From assembly GCF_002217435.1 (NCBI RefSeq), contig NZ_MUHF01000009.1:119580-183579 (forward strand): a stretch of 64,000 bases of DNA. Reading direction: 5' to 3'. The notes beneath the pieces were generated by a model that was given only the letters and a program-made list of their open reading frames with translations, was not told where the DNA came from and did not search any database. A program made the translations under genes and the position numbers. Positions within the stretch are counted from its first letter, which is position 1. Each line of letters begins with the position of its first letter. Shown in pieces: positions 17,341-25,550 of the stretch. The stretch comes from Flavobacterium reichenbachii. Its GTDB lineage: Bacteria > Bacteroidota > Bacteroidia > Flavobacteriales > Flavobacteriaceae.

Positions 17341-17472
17341 AACACATAGAAACATAGTCTTTGAAACTCTTAAAAGGCGTTTCACTTGAATTAACAAACA
17401 TAGCTATGTGTGAGAAACTTGTTTCTTTTGATTTACTTTTTTAAAACTAAAAAACCTATGTTTCTATGTGTT
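17341..17472. repeat. Palindromic repeat family A, copy 2
   Basis: The borders are AACACATAGAAACATAG and CTATGTTTCTATGTGTT, perfect inverted copies of 17 bp. The interior keeps AAAAGGCGTTTCACTT and ATAGCTATGTGTG, shared with copies at 5296-5434 and 47757-47910. Confidence 0.85.
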
Positions 17473-17491
17473 AAAAACTTTAACTGCAATG

Positions 17492-17547
17492 TTATTCTAT
17501 TTCTATTAACGCTTTGATTACGTTATTTTTCGGATCAACCAATTCTG
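17492..17547 (-). pseudogene. 3' stub of a second zinc alcohol dehydrogenase gene
   Basis: Read on the minus strand this stretch encodes PELVDPKNNVIKALIEIE and a stop, nearly the same as the end of the intact dehydrogenase gene at 17595 (LIDPKNNVIKALIEIE). The two copies differ at several positions, some of them synonymous (Ile ATC/ATA, Pro CCG/CCT). That suggests the tail of a diverged tandem paralog of which the body has been lost, rather than a recent slippage copy. A perfect 15-bp-arm palindrome lies between the stub and the intact gene. Confidence 0.6.
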
Positions 17548-17557
17548 GTTATCGAGT

Positions 17558-17590
17558 AAACCTAACAGGTTTTAGAAACCTGTTAGGTTT
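17558..17590. repeat. Perfect palindrome AAACCTAACAGGTTT, repeat or terminator
   Basis: Arms of 15 bp with a 3-nt loop form a strong hairpin directly after the dehydrogenase stop codon on the minus strand. It may serve as a terminator. Its placement between duplicated gene ends also fits a small dispersed palindromic element. Confidence 0.75.
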
Positions 17591-17594
17591 CTTC

Positions 17595-18608
17595 TTACTC
17601 TATTTCTATTAACGCTTTTATTACGTTATTTTTAGGATCAATCAGCTTTCCAAAATCTGTAATCATTTCAGAAAAACTGGTCCTGTGTGTGATGTATTTC
17701 TTCGGATCAATTTTTCCTTCTTTCAAACATTTCATTACATATTCAAAATCTTCAATCGTCGCATTTCTGCTGCTCATCAAAGTAGATTCTCTTTTATGAA
17801 AATCGGGATGGCTGAAACTTAATTCTCCTTTTTGCAGTCCAACCAAAACAAATCTTCCGCCATGCGAAATATAATTAAAAGCGCTGTTCATTACTTTCTG
17901 ATTTCCAGTCGCATCAATTACCACATTGGCCATATCTCCGTTGGTAATTTCGGCTAATCTTTGGGCAACATCTTCATTTAACGGATTTATCGTTTCATCA
18001 GCATTCAATTCTGTTTTACAGAAATTCAATCTGTAATCGTTGATGTCCATCACAATTACTTTTGCGCCAGCGATTTTCGCAAACTGAATCAGACCAATTC
18101 CGATTGGTCCTGCTCCCATTACCAAAACGGTATCGGTAGCTTTAACAGCTGCTCTTCTTACGCCGTGCGCCGCAATTGCCAATGGTTCAACCAAAGCCAG
18201 TTCATCATAATCTAAACCCTGACCGTGCAATAAATATTGTTCTGGAATTGCAACATATTCTGCCATTCCGCCGTCAATATGAACTCCAAATACTTTAATA
18301 TTTACACAGCAGTTCGTTAATCCATTTCTGCAGGCTACACATTTTCCGCAATTGAAATAGGGAATAAAAGTTACTTTATCTCCCGGTTTAAATCCTTCAG
18401 CATTTCCTTTTATGTATTCTGCAGCCAATTCGTGGCCTAAAATTCTTGGATATTCAAAATAAGGCTGCGTGCCGCCAAAAGCGTGAATATCGGTTCCGCA
18501 TATTCCGATTCTTTTAATTTTCAATAATACTTCGCCTTCTTTAGGTTCTGGGATATTGGTTTCTTTTAATAAAAATTCCTGAGGCTTCTCGCAAACAATA
18601 TATTTCAT
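17595..18608 (-). CDS. Zinc-dependent alcohol (polyol/sugar-acid) dehydrogenase, MDR family
   Basis: This 337-residue medium-chain dehydrogenase has the catalytic zinc motifs GICGTDIHAFGG and GHELAAEY, the structural zinc cluster in CGKCVACRNGLTNCC, the Rossmann motif VLVMGAGPIGIGLIQFAK and an acidic VMDIND end that favours NAD. Homologs oxidise secondary hydroxyls of sugars, polyols or keto-deoxy sugar acids; here it may act after the SDR and lactonase. It starts 395 bp from the divergent CoA-transferase operon, and the operator copy at 18730-18754 covers its promoter. A second gene of this type seems to have existed downstream (stub at 17492-17547). Confidence 0.83.
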   Translation of the reverse strand: MKYIVCEKPQEFLLKETNIPEPKEGEVLLKIKRIGICGTDIHAFGGTQPYFEYPRILGHELAAEYIKGNAEGFKPGDKVTFIPYFNCGKCVACRNGLTNCCVNIKVFGVHIDGGMAEYVAIPEQYLLHGQGLDYDELALVEPLAIAAHGVRRAAVKATDTVLVMGAGPIGIGLIQFAKIAGAKVIVMDINDYRLNFCKTELNADETINPLNEDVAQRLAEITNGDMANVVIDATGNQKVMNSAFNYISHGGRFVLVGLQKGELSFSHPDFHKRESTLMSSRNATIEDFEYVMKCLKEGKIDPKKYITHRTSFSEMITDFGKLIDPKNNVIKALIEIE

Positions 18609-18729
18609 CGTTTTGGTTTATGTTTCTTATTATTAGTTATACGCTCTAAATCGAAAAATAAAATAGATCTTTTTTCAAAAAATGACTCTTATTTTTTCAT
18701 TGCAGTCTTTAAAACAAAGAAAAAATAAT

Positions 18730-18757
18730 AAATGTAAAAAATACAATTACAAAAGTA
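18730..18757 (-). promoter_or_regulatory. Minus-strand -7 box and operator (mirror copy)
   Basis: On the minus strand TACTTTTG (18750-18757) matches TAnnTTTG and runs straight into the operator 18730-18754. That operator matches 24 of 25 bases of the reverse complement of 18938-18962. The core is TGTAA-n3-(A/T)TACA. The box belongs to the zinc dehydrogenase gene. Confidence 0.65.
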
Positions 18758-18912
18758 ATTTTTAAAAATTAAAATCTGAGATATATTTTAATTACAAGAT
18801 GTTAAAATAATCATAGTTCAAAATATTATAACATTTTTTGAGTGTATTGTAAAAATTTTATCAGTAATATTCTATTAATGTAAAAAAAACCACTGTTTAA
18901 ACACGGCTTTCC

Positions 18913-18962
18913 TTGTGAATTTCAATCTTATTTCTATTTTTGTAATTGTAATTTTTACATTT
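18913..18962 (+). promoter_or_regulatory. Bacteroidetes-type promoter with abutting operator for the CoA-transferase operon
   Basis: TTG at 18913-18915, a 19-bp spacer and TATTTTTG at 18935-18942 fit the Bacteroidetes consensus TTG-N19-TAnnTTTG. The operator 18938-18962 overlaps the box and contains TGTAATTTTTACA, a palindrome with perfect 5-bp arms around TTT. Together with the mirror copy at 18730 it points to one repressor, possibly GntR-type, controlling both directions. No such regulator gene is in the window. The rest of 18609-19003 shows nothing else. Confidence 0.65.
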
Positions 18963-19003
18963 ATTATTTATCGTACTACATCACTACATTTAATCCCTAT
19001 AAA

Positions 19004-20152
19004 ATGATAAAATTAAAAGGCATAACTTGGAATCACACCCGAGGTTTACTTCCAATGGTTGCAACATCACAGCGTTTTACCGAATTGAATCCTGAAATAG
19101 AAATTTCATGGGAAAAGAGAAGTTTACAAGAATTTGCCGATGCTTCTATCGAAGATTTAGCCAAAAGATTTGACTTGCTGGTTATCGATCATCCTTGGAC
19201 AGGTTTTGGAGCGCAGACCAAAGCAATTCTTCCGTTATCTGATTATTTATCAAAAGAATATATTAAAGATCAAGAAATTAATACTGTTGGAAAGTCTTAC
19301 GGCAGTTACGTTTTTCACGATAAATTATGGGCGCTTCCTATAGATGCTGCAACTCCGGTTGCTTCTGCCCGACTGGATCTTTTAGAAAAAAACAATTTAG
19401 AAGTTCCAAAAACTTACGATGATTTGTTAGCATTAGCAAAAAAAGGGTTGGTTGCTTTTGCCGGAATTCCGGTAGATGTTTTAATGAGTTTCTATATGTT
19501 TTGCTGCAGTTTGGGCGAAGCTCCTTTTCTTTCTGAAGAAAAAGTAATTTCTGAATCGACTGGAAAAAAAGCGCTTCAAATGTTTAGAGAATTAGCCCAA
19601 TTAATTGATCCTGCTAATTTTAACCGTAATCCAATTCAGGTTTATGAAGCGATGGTCAATTCAGACGAAATTGCCTATTGCCCTTTTGCTTACGGATATT
19701 CTAATTATTCGAGAATTGGTTACAGCCGCAAACTTTTACATTTTTACGATTTAGTACGTTTGAATGATCAGCCGATGATTTCTTCTTTGGGCGGAACTGG
19801 TTTAGCCGTTTCTTCGTTCAGTCAGAATATTAATGAAGCCATAAAATATGCAGAATTTACAGGTTCATCTCAAATTCAGCAGAATATTTATACCGATAAT
19901 GGCGGTCAGCCAGGACATCTTCAGGCTTGGAAAAGCGAGAGAATCAATACACTGACGCATAATTATTTCAAAAATACATTACCTACATTACAACGTGCAT
20001 TCCTTCGTCCGAGATATTACGGACATATGTATTTTCAGGATCATGCCGGAGATGTGGTTCGTAATTATTTAATGAATGGCGGAGACGAATTAAAAGTATT
20101 AGAAGAAATGAATTCGCTTTACGCGGAATCTTTAAAAATTCAGACAATATGA
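19004..20152 (+). CDS. Cytosolic solute-binding-protein-like protein 1
   Basis: The 382-residue protein resembles the substrate-binding subunits of sugar ABC importers (SBP family 1): FDLLVIDHPWTGFG, SYGSYVFHDKLWALPIDAA, RLDLLEKNNLEVPKTYDDL and AIKYAEFTGSSQIQQNIY follow the order of that fold. Unlike those proteins it has no signal peptide; the N-terminus MIKLKGITWNHTRGL is polar and no hydrophobic run follows. No ABC permease or ATPase gene is nearby. Its stop overlaps the start of a CaiB/BaiF CoA-transferase by ATGA, which suggests equimolar synthesis and perhaps a complex. A second such pair follows at 21473-23835. Function unknown: it may hold a sugar acid for the transferase or act as an enzyme itself. 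Confidence 0.75.
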   Translation: MIKLKGITWNHTRGLLPMVATSQRFTELNPEIEISWEKRSLQEFADASIEDLAKRFDLLVIDHPWTGFGAQTKAILPLSDYLSKEYIKDQEINTVGKSYGSYVFHDKLWALPIDAATPVASARLDLLEKNNLEVPKTYDDLLALAKKGLVAFAGIPVDVLMSFYMFCCSLGEAPFLSEEKVISESTGKKALQMFRELAQLIDPANFNRNPIQVYEAMVNSDEIAYCPFAYGYSNYSRIGYSRKLLHFYDLVRLNDQPMISSLGGTGLAVSSFSQNINEAIKYAEFTGSSQIQQNIYTDNGGQPGHLQAWKSERINTLTHNYFKNTLPTLQRAFLRPRYYGHMYFQDHAGDVVRNYLMNGGDELKVLEEMNSLYAESLKIQTI

Positions 20153-21297
20153 AGCCTTTAGAAGGATTAATTGTTTTAGAATTCTGTCAATTTTTGGCAG
20201 GGCCTTCTGCTGGATTAAAACTGGCAGATTTAGGCGCACGCGTCATCAAAATCGAACGTCCTGTAAAAGGTGAAGCTTGCAGACAATTGAGTATTAAAGA
20301 TTTATTTGTCGACGACAGCAGTCTGCTTTTTCATACCATTAATAGAAACAAGGAATCTTTTGCAGCCGATTTAAAAAATCCAGACGATTTGGTTTTAATC
20401 AAAAAACTAATCGAAAAGGCAGATATTATGACGCATAATTTCAGACCGGGTGTAATGGAAAAAATAGGTTTGGATTTTGAAAAAACGCTTTCAATAAATC
20501 CGCAGATTATATACGGAACTATCACAGGTTACGGAAATGAAGGTCCGTGGGCCAAAAAACCAGGACAAGATTTATTACTGCAATCTCTTTCTGGATTGAG
20601 CTGGCTGAGCGGACGTAAAAGTCAAGGTCCCGTTCCTTTCGGTTTGGCCGTAGCCGATTTAATGTGCGGGAATCATTTTGTACAGGGAATTTTAGCAGCA
20701 CTTCTTAAAAGAGCCAAAACTAAAAAAGGTGTTTTGGTAGAAGTAAGTTTATTAGAATCTATCCTTGACGTTCAATTTGAAGCCATTACTTCTTTCCTAA
20801 ATGATGGAGGTCAATTACCTGAAAGAGGCGATATTAAAGGAAGTGCGCACGCATTTTTAAGTGCTCCTTACGGCGTTTATCCAACACAAAATGGTTATTT
20901 ATCTCTTGCGATGGGAGATTTGCTTTTCATCGGAAAAACATTAGGTTTAGATTTAAGCCAATATGCCGATAAGCATCTTTGGTTTGAAAAACGAGACGAA
21001 ATAAGAACAATTTTAAGCGAAAGAATTCAAACGCAAACTTCTGATTATTGGATTGAAATCCTTCAAAAAGAAGGTATTTGGTGCGGTAAAGTTTTTAATT
21101 ACGAAGAATTAGACAAACAGCCTTTTGTGAATGAATTACAGCTGAAACAAACCGTAAAAAATACCGAAGGCGAAACTTTGGTAACAACCAGAAGTCCGAT
21201 TCAGTTAGACGGCGAAATTTTATTAAGTGAAAAAGCAGCACCAAAAGTTGGTCAGGATAATTTGAATATACACAAAGAGTTTATTCAAGCAAGATAA
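20149..21297 (+). CDS. CaiB/BaiF family (class III) CoA-transferase 1
   Basis: At 382 residues it has the usual length for formyl-CoA transferase-type enzymes, which move CoA between carboxylic acids in the cytosol. The N-terminal signature is LEFCQFLAGPSAGLKLADLG, then RVIKIERP, NRNKES and MTHNFRPGVMEKIGLD. The catalytic aspartate is present as D170 in FGLAVADLMCG. It is 4-bp-coupled to the binding-protein-like gene upstream. A 175-bp gap with degenerate repeat sequence separates it from a clear paralog (next entry). The acyl group is unknown; an aldonic or keto-sugar acid produced by the divergent dehydrogenases is a reasonable guess. Confidence 0.88.
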   Translation: MKPLEGLIVLEFCQFLAGPSAGLKLADLGARVIKIERPVKGEACRQLSIKDLFVDDSSLLFHTINRNKESFAADLKNPDDLVLIKKLIEKADIMTHNFRPGVMEKIGLDFEKTLSINPQIIYGTITGYGNEGPWAKKPGQDLLLQSLSGLSWLSGRKSQGPVPFGLAVADLMCGNHFVQGILAALLKRAKTKKGVLVEVSLLESILDVQFEAITSFLNDGGQLPERGDIKGSAHAFLSAPYGVYPTQNGYLSLAMGDLLFIGKTLGLDLSQYADKHLWFEKRDEIRTILSERIQTQTSDYWIEILQKEGIWCGKVFNYEELDKQPFVNELQLKQTVKNTEGETLVTTRSPIQLDGEILLSEKAAPKVGQDNLNIHKEFIQAR

Positions 21298-21472
21298 TAA
21301 TCAACAGCTTAAATTAAAATCTGTGTAAATCTGCCCCAATCTGTGCAAATCTGCGTGAAATAATTTTTGCGCAAAGATTTTTTCACGCAGATTTTAAAGG
21401 ATTTCAGCAGATCAAAATTAGATTTTAATTGTTGAATAAAAACGATTAAACAAATAAACGATTAAACAAAAG
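21298..21472. repeat. Gap with ATCTGCG-type degenerate repeat
   Basis: The gap between the two transferase genes contains inverted copies of AATCTGCGTGAAAT and TTTCACGCAGATTTT (about 21347-21393) and several AAATCTG(T/C)G units. A related piece (TTTTTCACGCAGATTTAGC) lies near 10697-10715. It is noncoding, and the operon probably reads through it. Confidence 0.6.
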
Positions 21473-22612
21473 ATGAAGCCATTAGAAGATTATTTAATTG
21501 TAGATTTCAGTCAGTTTCTTTCTGGTCCGTCAGCGAGTTTACGTTTGGCAGATTTGGGAGCGCGTGTGATAAAAATTGAGAAACCTGGAACGGGAGATAT
21601 CTGCCGAACCTTATATACTTCTGATTTGATTATGAATGGCGAATCGTCTGTTTTTCATACCATCAACAGAAACAAAGAATCCTTTGCGATTGATTTTAAA
21701 CAGCCGGAGGAACTTCACAAATTAAAAAAATTATTAGCTAAAGCTGATGTTATAATGCATAATTTCAGACCTGGAGTTATGGAACGCATTGGTTTGAGTT
21801 ATGAGGAAGTAAAAAGTATTAATCCAAATGTGATTTACGCTTCGATTTCGGGTTTTGGAGAACATCCAGACTTGAAAGATTTACCGGGTCAGGATTTGCT
21901 TTTACAATCTTTAACAGCATTGACCTGGTTAAGCGGTAATCAGGAAGACGGTCCAGTACCAATGGGATTATCGATTGTAGATATGCTTGCCGGAGCGCAT
22001 TTGGCACAAGGAATTTTGGCTGCATTATACAGAAAAGCAACTCATAATATTGGAGCTCAAATTAAGGTTAGTATGCTCGAATCTGCTTTTGATTTTCAAT
22101 TTGAAACCATTACTACTTTTTTTAATGACGGCGGTGAACTTCCCGTTCGAACAAAAACGAATAACGCACACGCCTATTTAGGAGCGCCATACGGAATTTA
22201 CAAAACTCAAAACGGCTATTTAGCACTGGCTATGGGATCAATTCCTGTTTTGGCTTCTTTACTTAAATGTGATGCTTTATTAGCATTTCCTGAAAATAAA
22301 TTTGGGCTTAGAGACGAGATAAAAAACATTTTGGCCGATCATTTACAATCGCAGGAAACACAATTCTGGCTGGATATTTTAGAACCGGCAGACATTTGGT
22401 GTGCAGGGGTTTTAAACTATCAGCAATTATTTGAAGAAAATGGTTTTAAAGTTTTGAACTTTACGCAGCAAGTTGAAATGCTGGACGGGTACAATTATAA
22501 AACAACACGCTGCCCTATAAAAATTGACGGCGAGTATCTGACTTCCGGCAAAGGATCTCCAAAATTAGGTCAGGACAACGAGAAAATTATTAAAGAATTT
22601 ATTGACTGTTAA
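21473..22612 (+). CDS. CaiB/BaiF family CoA-transferase 2
   Basis: This 379-residue paralog of transferase 1 shares long stretches with it (RLADLGARVIKIEKP, FHTINRNKESFA, MHNFRPGVMERIGL, PGQDLLLQSLTAL). It keeps the catalytic Asp at the same index, D170 in MGLSIVDMLAG. Its stop codon shares one base with the start of the second binding-protein-like gene (TAATG), so here the order is transferase then binding protein, the reverse of the first pair. Retention of catalytic residues in both paralogs suggests two substrates or a heterodimer; class III transferases are interlocked dimers. Specificity is unknown. Confidence 0.88.
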   Translation: MKPLEDYLIVDFSQFLSGPSASLRLADLGARVIKIEKPGTGDICRTLYTSDLIMNGESSVFHTINRNKESFAIDFKQPEELHKLKKLLAKADVIMHNFRPGVMERIGLSYEEVKSINPNVIYASISGFGEHPDLKDLPGQDLLLQSLTALTWLSGNQEDGPVPMGLSIVDMLAGAHLAQGILAALYRKATHNIGAQIKVSMLESAFDFQFETITTFFNDGGELPVRTKTNNAHAYLGAPYGIYKTQNGYLALAMGSIPVLASLLKCDALLAFPENKFGLRDEIKNILADHLQSQETQFWLDILEPADIWCAGVLNYQQLFEENGFKVLNFTQQVEMLDGYNYKTTRCPIKIDGEYLTSGKGSPKLGQDNEKIIKEFIDC

Positions 22613-23835
22613 TGGAAAAATTAAGAATCGCTGTTAGAAAATTTGATCCATTTGAAAGTACACTGCAAAAGCTGTGGGATGCTTTCTGCCTGAAACACAA
22701 TATTGAAATTGAGGCAGAAATGATTCCGTATGAGCTGCACAATCTGTATGTAGAAACCATTGCAAAAAAAGGACTGCAGAACGGAGATTGGGATATTGCA
22801 CATCTTAATACCGATTGGATTTTTGATGCAGCAAACGAAAAAGCGGTTCTCGATTTAACCTCATTAATAAGTCAAAATCCGCCGGAAAATTATCCTGAGG
22901 GATGGCACAATTCTTTACTTCACTTACAGCAGCTTAACAATGGTACTTTTGGACTTCCTTTTCACGACGGTCCTGAATGTCTTATCTATAGAAAAGATTT
23001 ATTTGAAAATCCCGTAGAGAAGGAAAACTTCAGAAAGCAATTTGGCAGTGAACTTTCTCCACCAAAAACATGGGAAGAATTTACCAATATTGCCGCATTT
23101 TTTAATCGCCCGGATGAAAATTTTTATGGTGTGGTTTTCGCAAATTATCCCGACGGTCATAATATGGTTTTCGATTTCTGTCTCCAATTATGGACGAGGG
23201 GCGGTTCTTTATTAAATGAAAAAAATCAAATTGATATCGATCATAATGAAGCTGTTCTGGCTTTAAATTTTTATCGAAATATTGTCAATAACACAGCAGT
23301 TGTACATCCGAAATCTAAAAAATTTGGTTCTGTAGAAGCAGGTATGGCTTTCGCCGAAGGGCAGGCTGCAATGGCAGTCAATTGGTTCGGATTTGCTTCT
23401 ATGTGCGAGGTGATCGAAGAATCTAAAGTAAAAGGCAAAGTTGATATTGCAGCGCTTCCGCACGATCAAAATCATAAAACGGCTTCTTTAAATGTATATT
23501 GGCTTTACACAATTGGTTCAGGAAGTAAACATAAACAGCTCGCTTACGACTTTTTAAGATTTGCCACAAGTACAGAAAGCGACAAACTATTAACGACAGA
23601 AGGCGGTATTGGATGCCGAAAATCAACTTGGAAAGATCCCGAAATTAATACCTTGATTCCGTATTACCATAAATTGGAAATGCTGCACGAAAATTCGCTT
23701 ACACTGCCGCAAACACCAATCTGGCCAAAAGTTGCCGAATTGATTGATCAAATGGTTTTAAAAGCAATAGAAACTGATGTAACTTCAGAAAAATTATTAA
23801 AAGAAACACAAATTAATATTCAAAAATTACAATGA
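22612..23835 (+). CDS. Cytosolic solute-binding-protein-like protein 2
   Basis: A 407-residue protein of the sugar ABC solute-binding fold: WDIAHLNTDWIFDAANE, GTFGLPFHDGPECLIYRKDL, PPKTWEEFTNIAAFF, EAGMAFAEGQAAMAVNWFG and AYDFLRFATSTESDKLL are family landmarks. It begins MEKLRIAVRKFDPFES without any signal peptide or lipobox, so it should stay in the cytosol. It is only a distant relative of protein 1. It overlaps the transferase upstream by one base and the Gfo/Idh/MocA gene downstream by four (ATGA). The strict coupling and lack of ABC partners argue for a metabolic rather than transport role; the role itself is unknown. Confidence 0.78.
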   Translation: MEKLRIAVRKFDPFESTLQKLWDAFCLKHNIEIEAEMIPYELHNLYVETIAKKGLQNGDWDIAHLNTDWIFDAANEKAVLDLTSLISQNPPENYPEGWHNSLLHLQQLNNGTFGLPFHDGPECLIYRKDLFENPVEKENFRKQFGSELSPPKTWEEFTNIAAFFNRPDENFYGVVFANYPDGHNMVFDFCLQLWTRGGSLLNEKNQIDIDHNEAVLALNFYRNIVNNTAVVHPKSKKFGSVEAGMAFAEGQAAMAVNWFGFASMCEVIEESKVKGKVDIAALPHDQNHKTASLNVYWLYTIGSGSKHKQLAYDFLRFATSTESDKLLTTEGGIGCRKSTWKDPEINTLIPYYHKLEMLHENSLTLPQTPIWPKVAELIDQMVLKAIETDVTSEKLLKETQINIQKLQ

Positions 23836-24911
23836 ATATGAATATTCCATATAAACCTTTACTGCCCGAAACCCAGCAGCCGATTATCATTATCGGGGCA
23901 AGCGGTATCGTAAAAGATGCTCATTTACCAGCTTACGAAATGGCTGGTTTTACTGTTTTTGGCATTACTAACAGAACGATTTCTAAAGCTCATGATTTGG
24001 CAAAACAGTTCAAAATCGAACATGTTTTTGAAAATGTTGCCGAAGCAGTAAAAAATGCACCCAAAAATGCGGTTTATGATATCACGGTTTTACCCGATCA
24101 ATATATCGAAATCTTAGAACAATTACCCAATGGTGCTGCAGTTTTGATTCAGAAACCAATGGGGAATGATTTGGCTCAGGCACGCGAAATTGTTGCAGTA
24201 TGCGAAAGAAAAAATTTAGTTGCGGCAATCAATTTCCAGCTTAGATTTGCTTCTTTTGTCAGCGCTGCCCGTTATCTTATTAATGAGGGAATCATTGGTG
24301 AGTTGTACGATTTAGAATTTAAAGTGACTGTTAATACACCTTGGGAGTTGTTTCCTTTGATAAAAGAACATCCGAGATTGGAAATTCTTTTTCACAGTGT
24401 GCATTATATTGACTGTATACGTTCTTTCCTTGGAAACCCAAAAAGTGTTATGGCAAAAACTGCCAAACATCCATTAAAAAAACTATCTTCGAGCCGCTCA
24501 ACCATAATTCTGGATTACGGCGAAAATATGCATGTGGTGATCAATACAAATCACGATCATCATTTTGGACCAAAACACGAAGAAAGTTATATAAAATGGG
24601 AAGGAACAAAAGGTGCCGTTAAGGCAAAAATGGGATTGTTAATGAATTATCCTGACGGTCTTCCTGACGTTTTTGAATATGCTCTGCCTGTAAAAGAAGG
24701 TGAAAATGAATACGAATGGAAAGAACTAAAACTAGAAGGCTCTTGGTTTCCTGAAGCATTTATTGGAGCAATGTCTAATTTGATGCGTTATAAAGAAGGA
24801 TCAGACAAAATATTGTCTGCGAGCGTGCAAGATGTATTAGGTACAATGAAAGTCGTAGAAGCTTGCTATAAAAGCAGTAATGGCGGAGGAATTTCATTAG
24901 AAGAATTATAA
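23832..24911 (+). CDS. Gfo/Idh/MocA-family oxidoreductase
   Basis: The 359-residue protein has the dinucleotide motif IIIIGASGIVKDAHLP near residue 19, NRTISKAHDLAKQF, the lysine motif as LIQKPMG near residue 107 (EKP variant) and the region ILFHSVHYIDCIRSFLG near residue 190. It probably oxidises, reduces or epimerises a sugar or sugar acid with NAD(P). An ATGA overlap couples it to the binding-protein-like gene. A second in-frame ATG two codons later is equally possible as start. Its place between CoA-transferases and a MaoC hydratase suggests a step on the same intermediate. Confidence 0.85.
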   Translation: MNMNIPYKPLLPETQQPIIIIGASGIVKDAHLPAYEMAGFTVFGITNRTISKAHDLAKQFKIEHVFENVAEAVKNAPKNAVYDITVLPDQYIEILEQLPNGAAVLIQKPMGNDLAQAREIVAVCERKNLVAAINFQLRFASFVSAARYLINEGIIGELYDLEFKVTVNTPWELFPLIKEHPRLEILFHSVHYIDCIRSFLGNPKSVMAKTAKHPLKKLSSSRSTIILDYGENMHVVINTNHDHHFGPKHEESYIKWEGTKGAVKAKMGLLMNYPDGLPDVFEYALPVKEGENEYEWKELKLEGSWFPEAFIGAMSNLMRYKEGSDKILSASVQDVLGTMKVVEACYKSSNGGGISLEEL

Positions 24912-24996
24912 TTTAAGTCGAAAGTCGAAGTCTTAAAGTTCAAAGTCAATTGACTTTATAACTTTTGATTTTACAGCTTTCAAAATAAAATAATAT

Positions 24997-25437
24997 ATGT
25001 ATTTTAAATCGACATTTTTCGAAGATTACCAAATCGACGATAAACGAGTAACTGTAGGGAGAACCATAACCGAAACTGATTTTGTGGTTCATGCCGGACA
25101 TACGGGAGATTTCTTCCCACATCATATGGATGAAGAATGGTGCAAAACACAGCCATTTGGACAGCGAATTGCACATGGAACTATGATTTTCAGTATTGGA
25201 ATCGGATTAACGGCTTCGGAAATAAATCCAGAGGCTTTTTCAAGAGGTTATGACAAAATGCGTTTTGTAAAACCTGTTCACATAGGCGATACAATTCATT
25301 CTGAAATTACTATTTCTGAAAAAGGAGAAGCAAAAAATCCTGAAATGGGCGCCGTAACTGAACACGTTGAAATCATTAATCAACGCGGCGAAGTCGTTTT
25401 GGTATGTGATCATCTATTGCTTGTGAAGAAAAAATAA
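24997..25437 (+). CDS. MaoC-type (R)-specific enoyl-CoA hydratase/dehydratase
   Basis: This 146-residue single hot-dog-fold protein carries the hydratase motif as [18 protein letters not shown] near residue 33, with the catalytic Asp and His (family form DxNPxH), and [17 protein letters not shown] further on. Such enzymes add or remove water at the beta position of acyl-CoA esters. It follows the oxidoreductase by 85 bp on the same strand. With two CoA-transferases upstream, the operon can both make a CoA thioester and dehydrate it, an unusual set for sugar-acid breakdown. Substrate unknown. Confidence 0.87.
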   Translation: MYFKSTFFEDYQIDDKRVTVGRTITETDFVVHAGHTGDFFPHHMDEEWCKTQPFGQRIAHGTMIFSIGIGLTASEINPEAFSRGYDKMRFVKPVHIGDTIHSEITISEKGEAKNPEMGAVTEHVEIINQRGEVVLVCDHLLLVKKK

Positions 25438-25452
25438 TTTTCTTCTAGGGAC

Positions 25453-25516
25453 AAAGGTTCAAAGCAACAAAGGAACAGAGGTTTCTTACTTTGAACCTTT
25501 GTTGCTTTGAACCTTT
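25453..25516. repeat. 21-bp perfect inverted repeat, hairpin between MaoC and permease genes
   Basis: AAAGGTTCAAAGCAACAAAGG (25453-25473) recurs inverted at 25496-25516. It may be an attenuator or a dispersed palindrome. It lies 35 bp before the permease start. Confidence 0.75.
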
Positions 25517-25550
25517 CAAACTTAAAAACATTAACTAAAAAAAATATCTA

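Noticed and set aside
19004..23835. Reading the two binding-protein-like genes as parts of a normal ABC sugar importer
   Set aside because: No signal peptide or lipobox, no permease or ATPase gene, and a FucP-type permease already serves the cluster.
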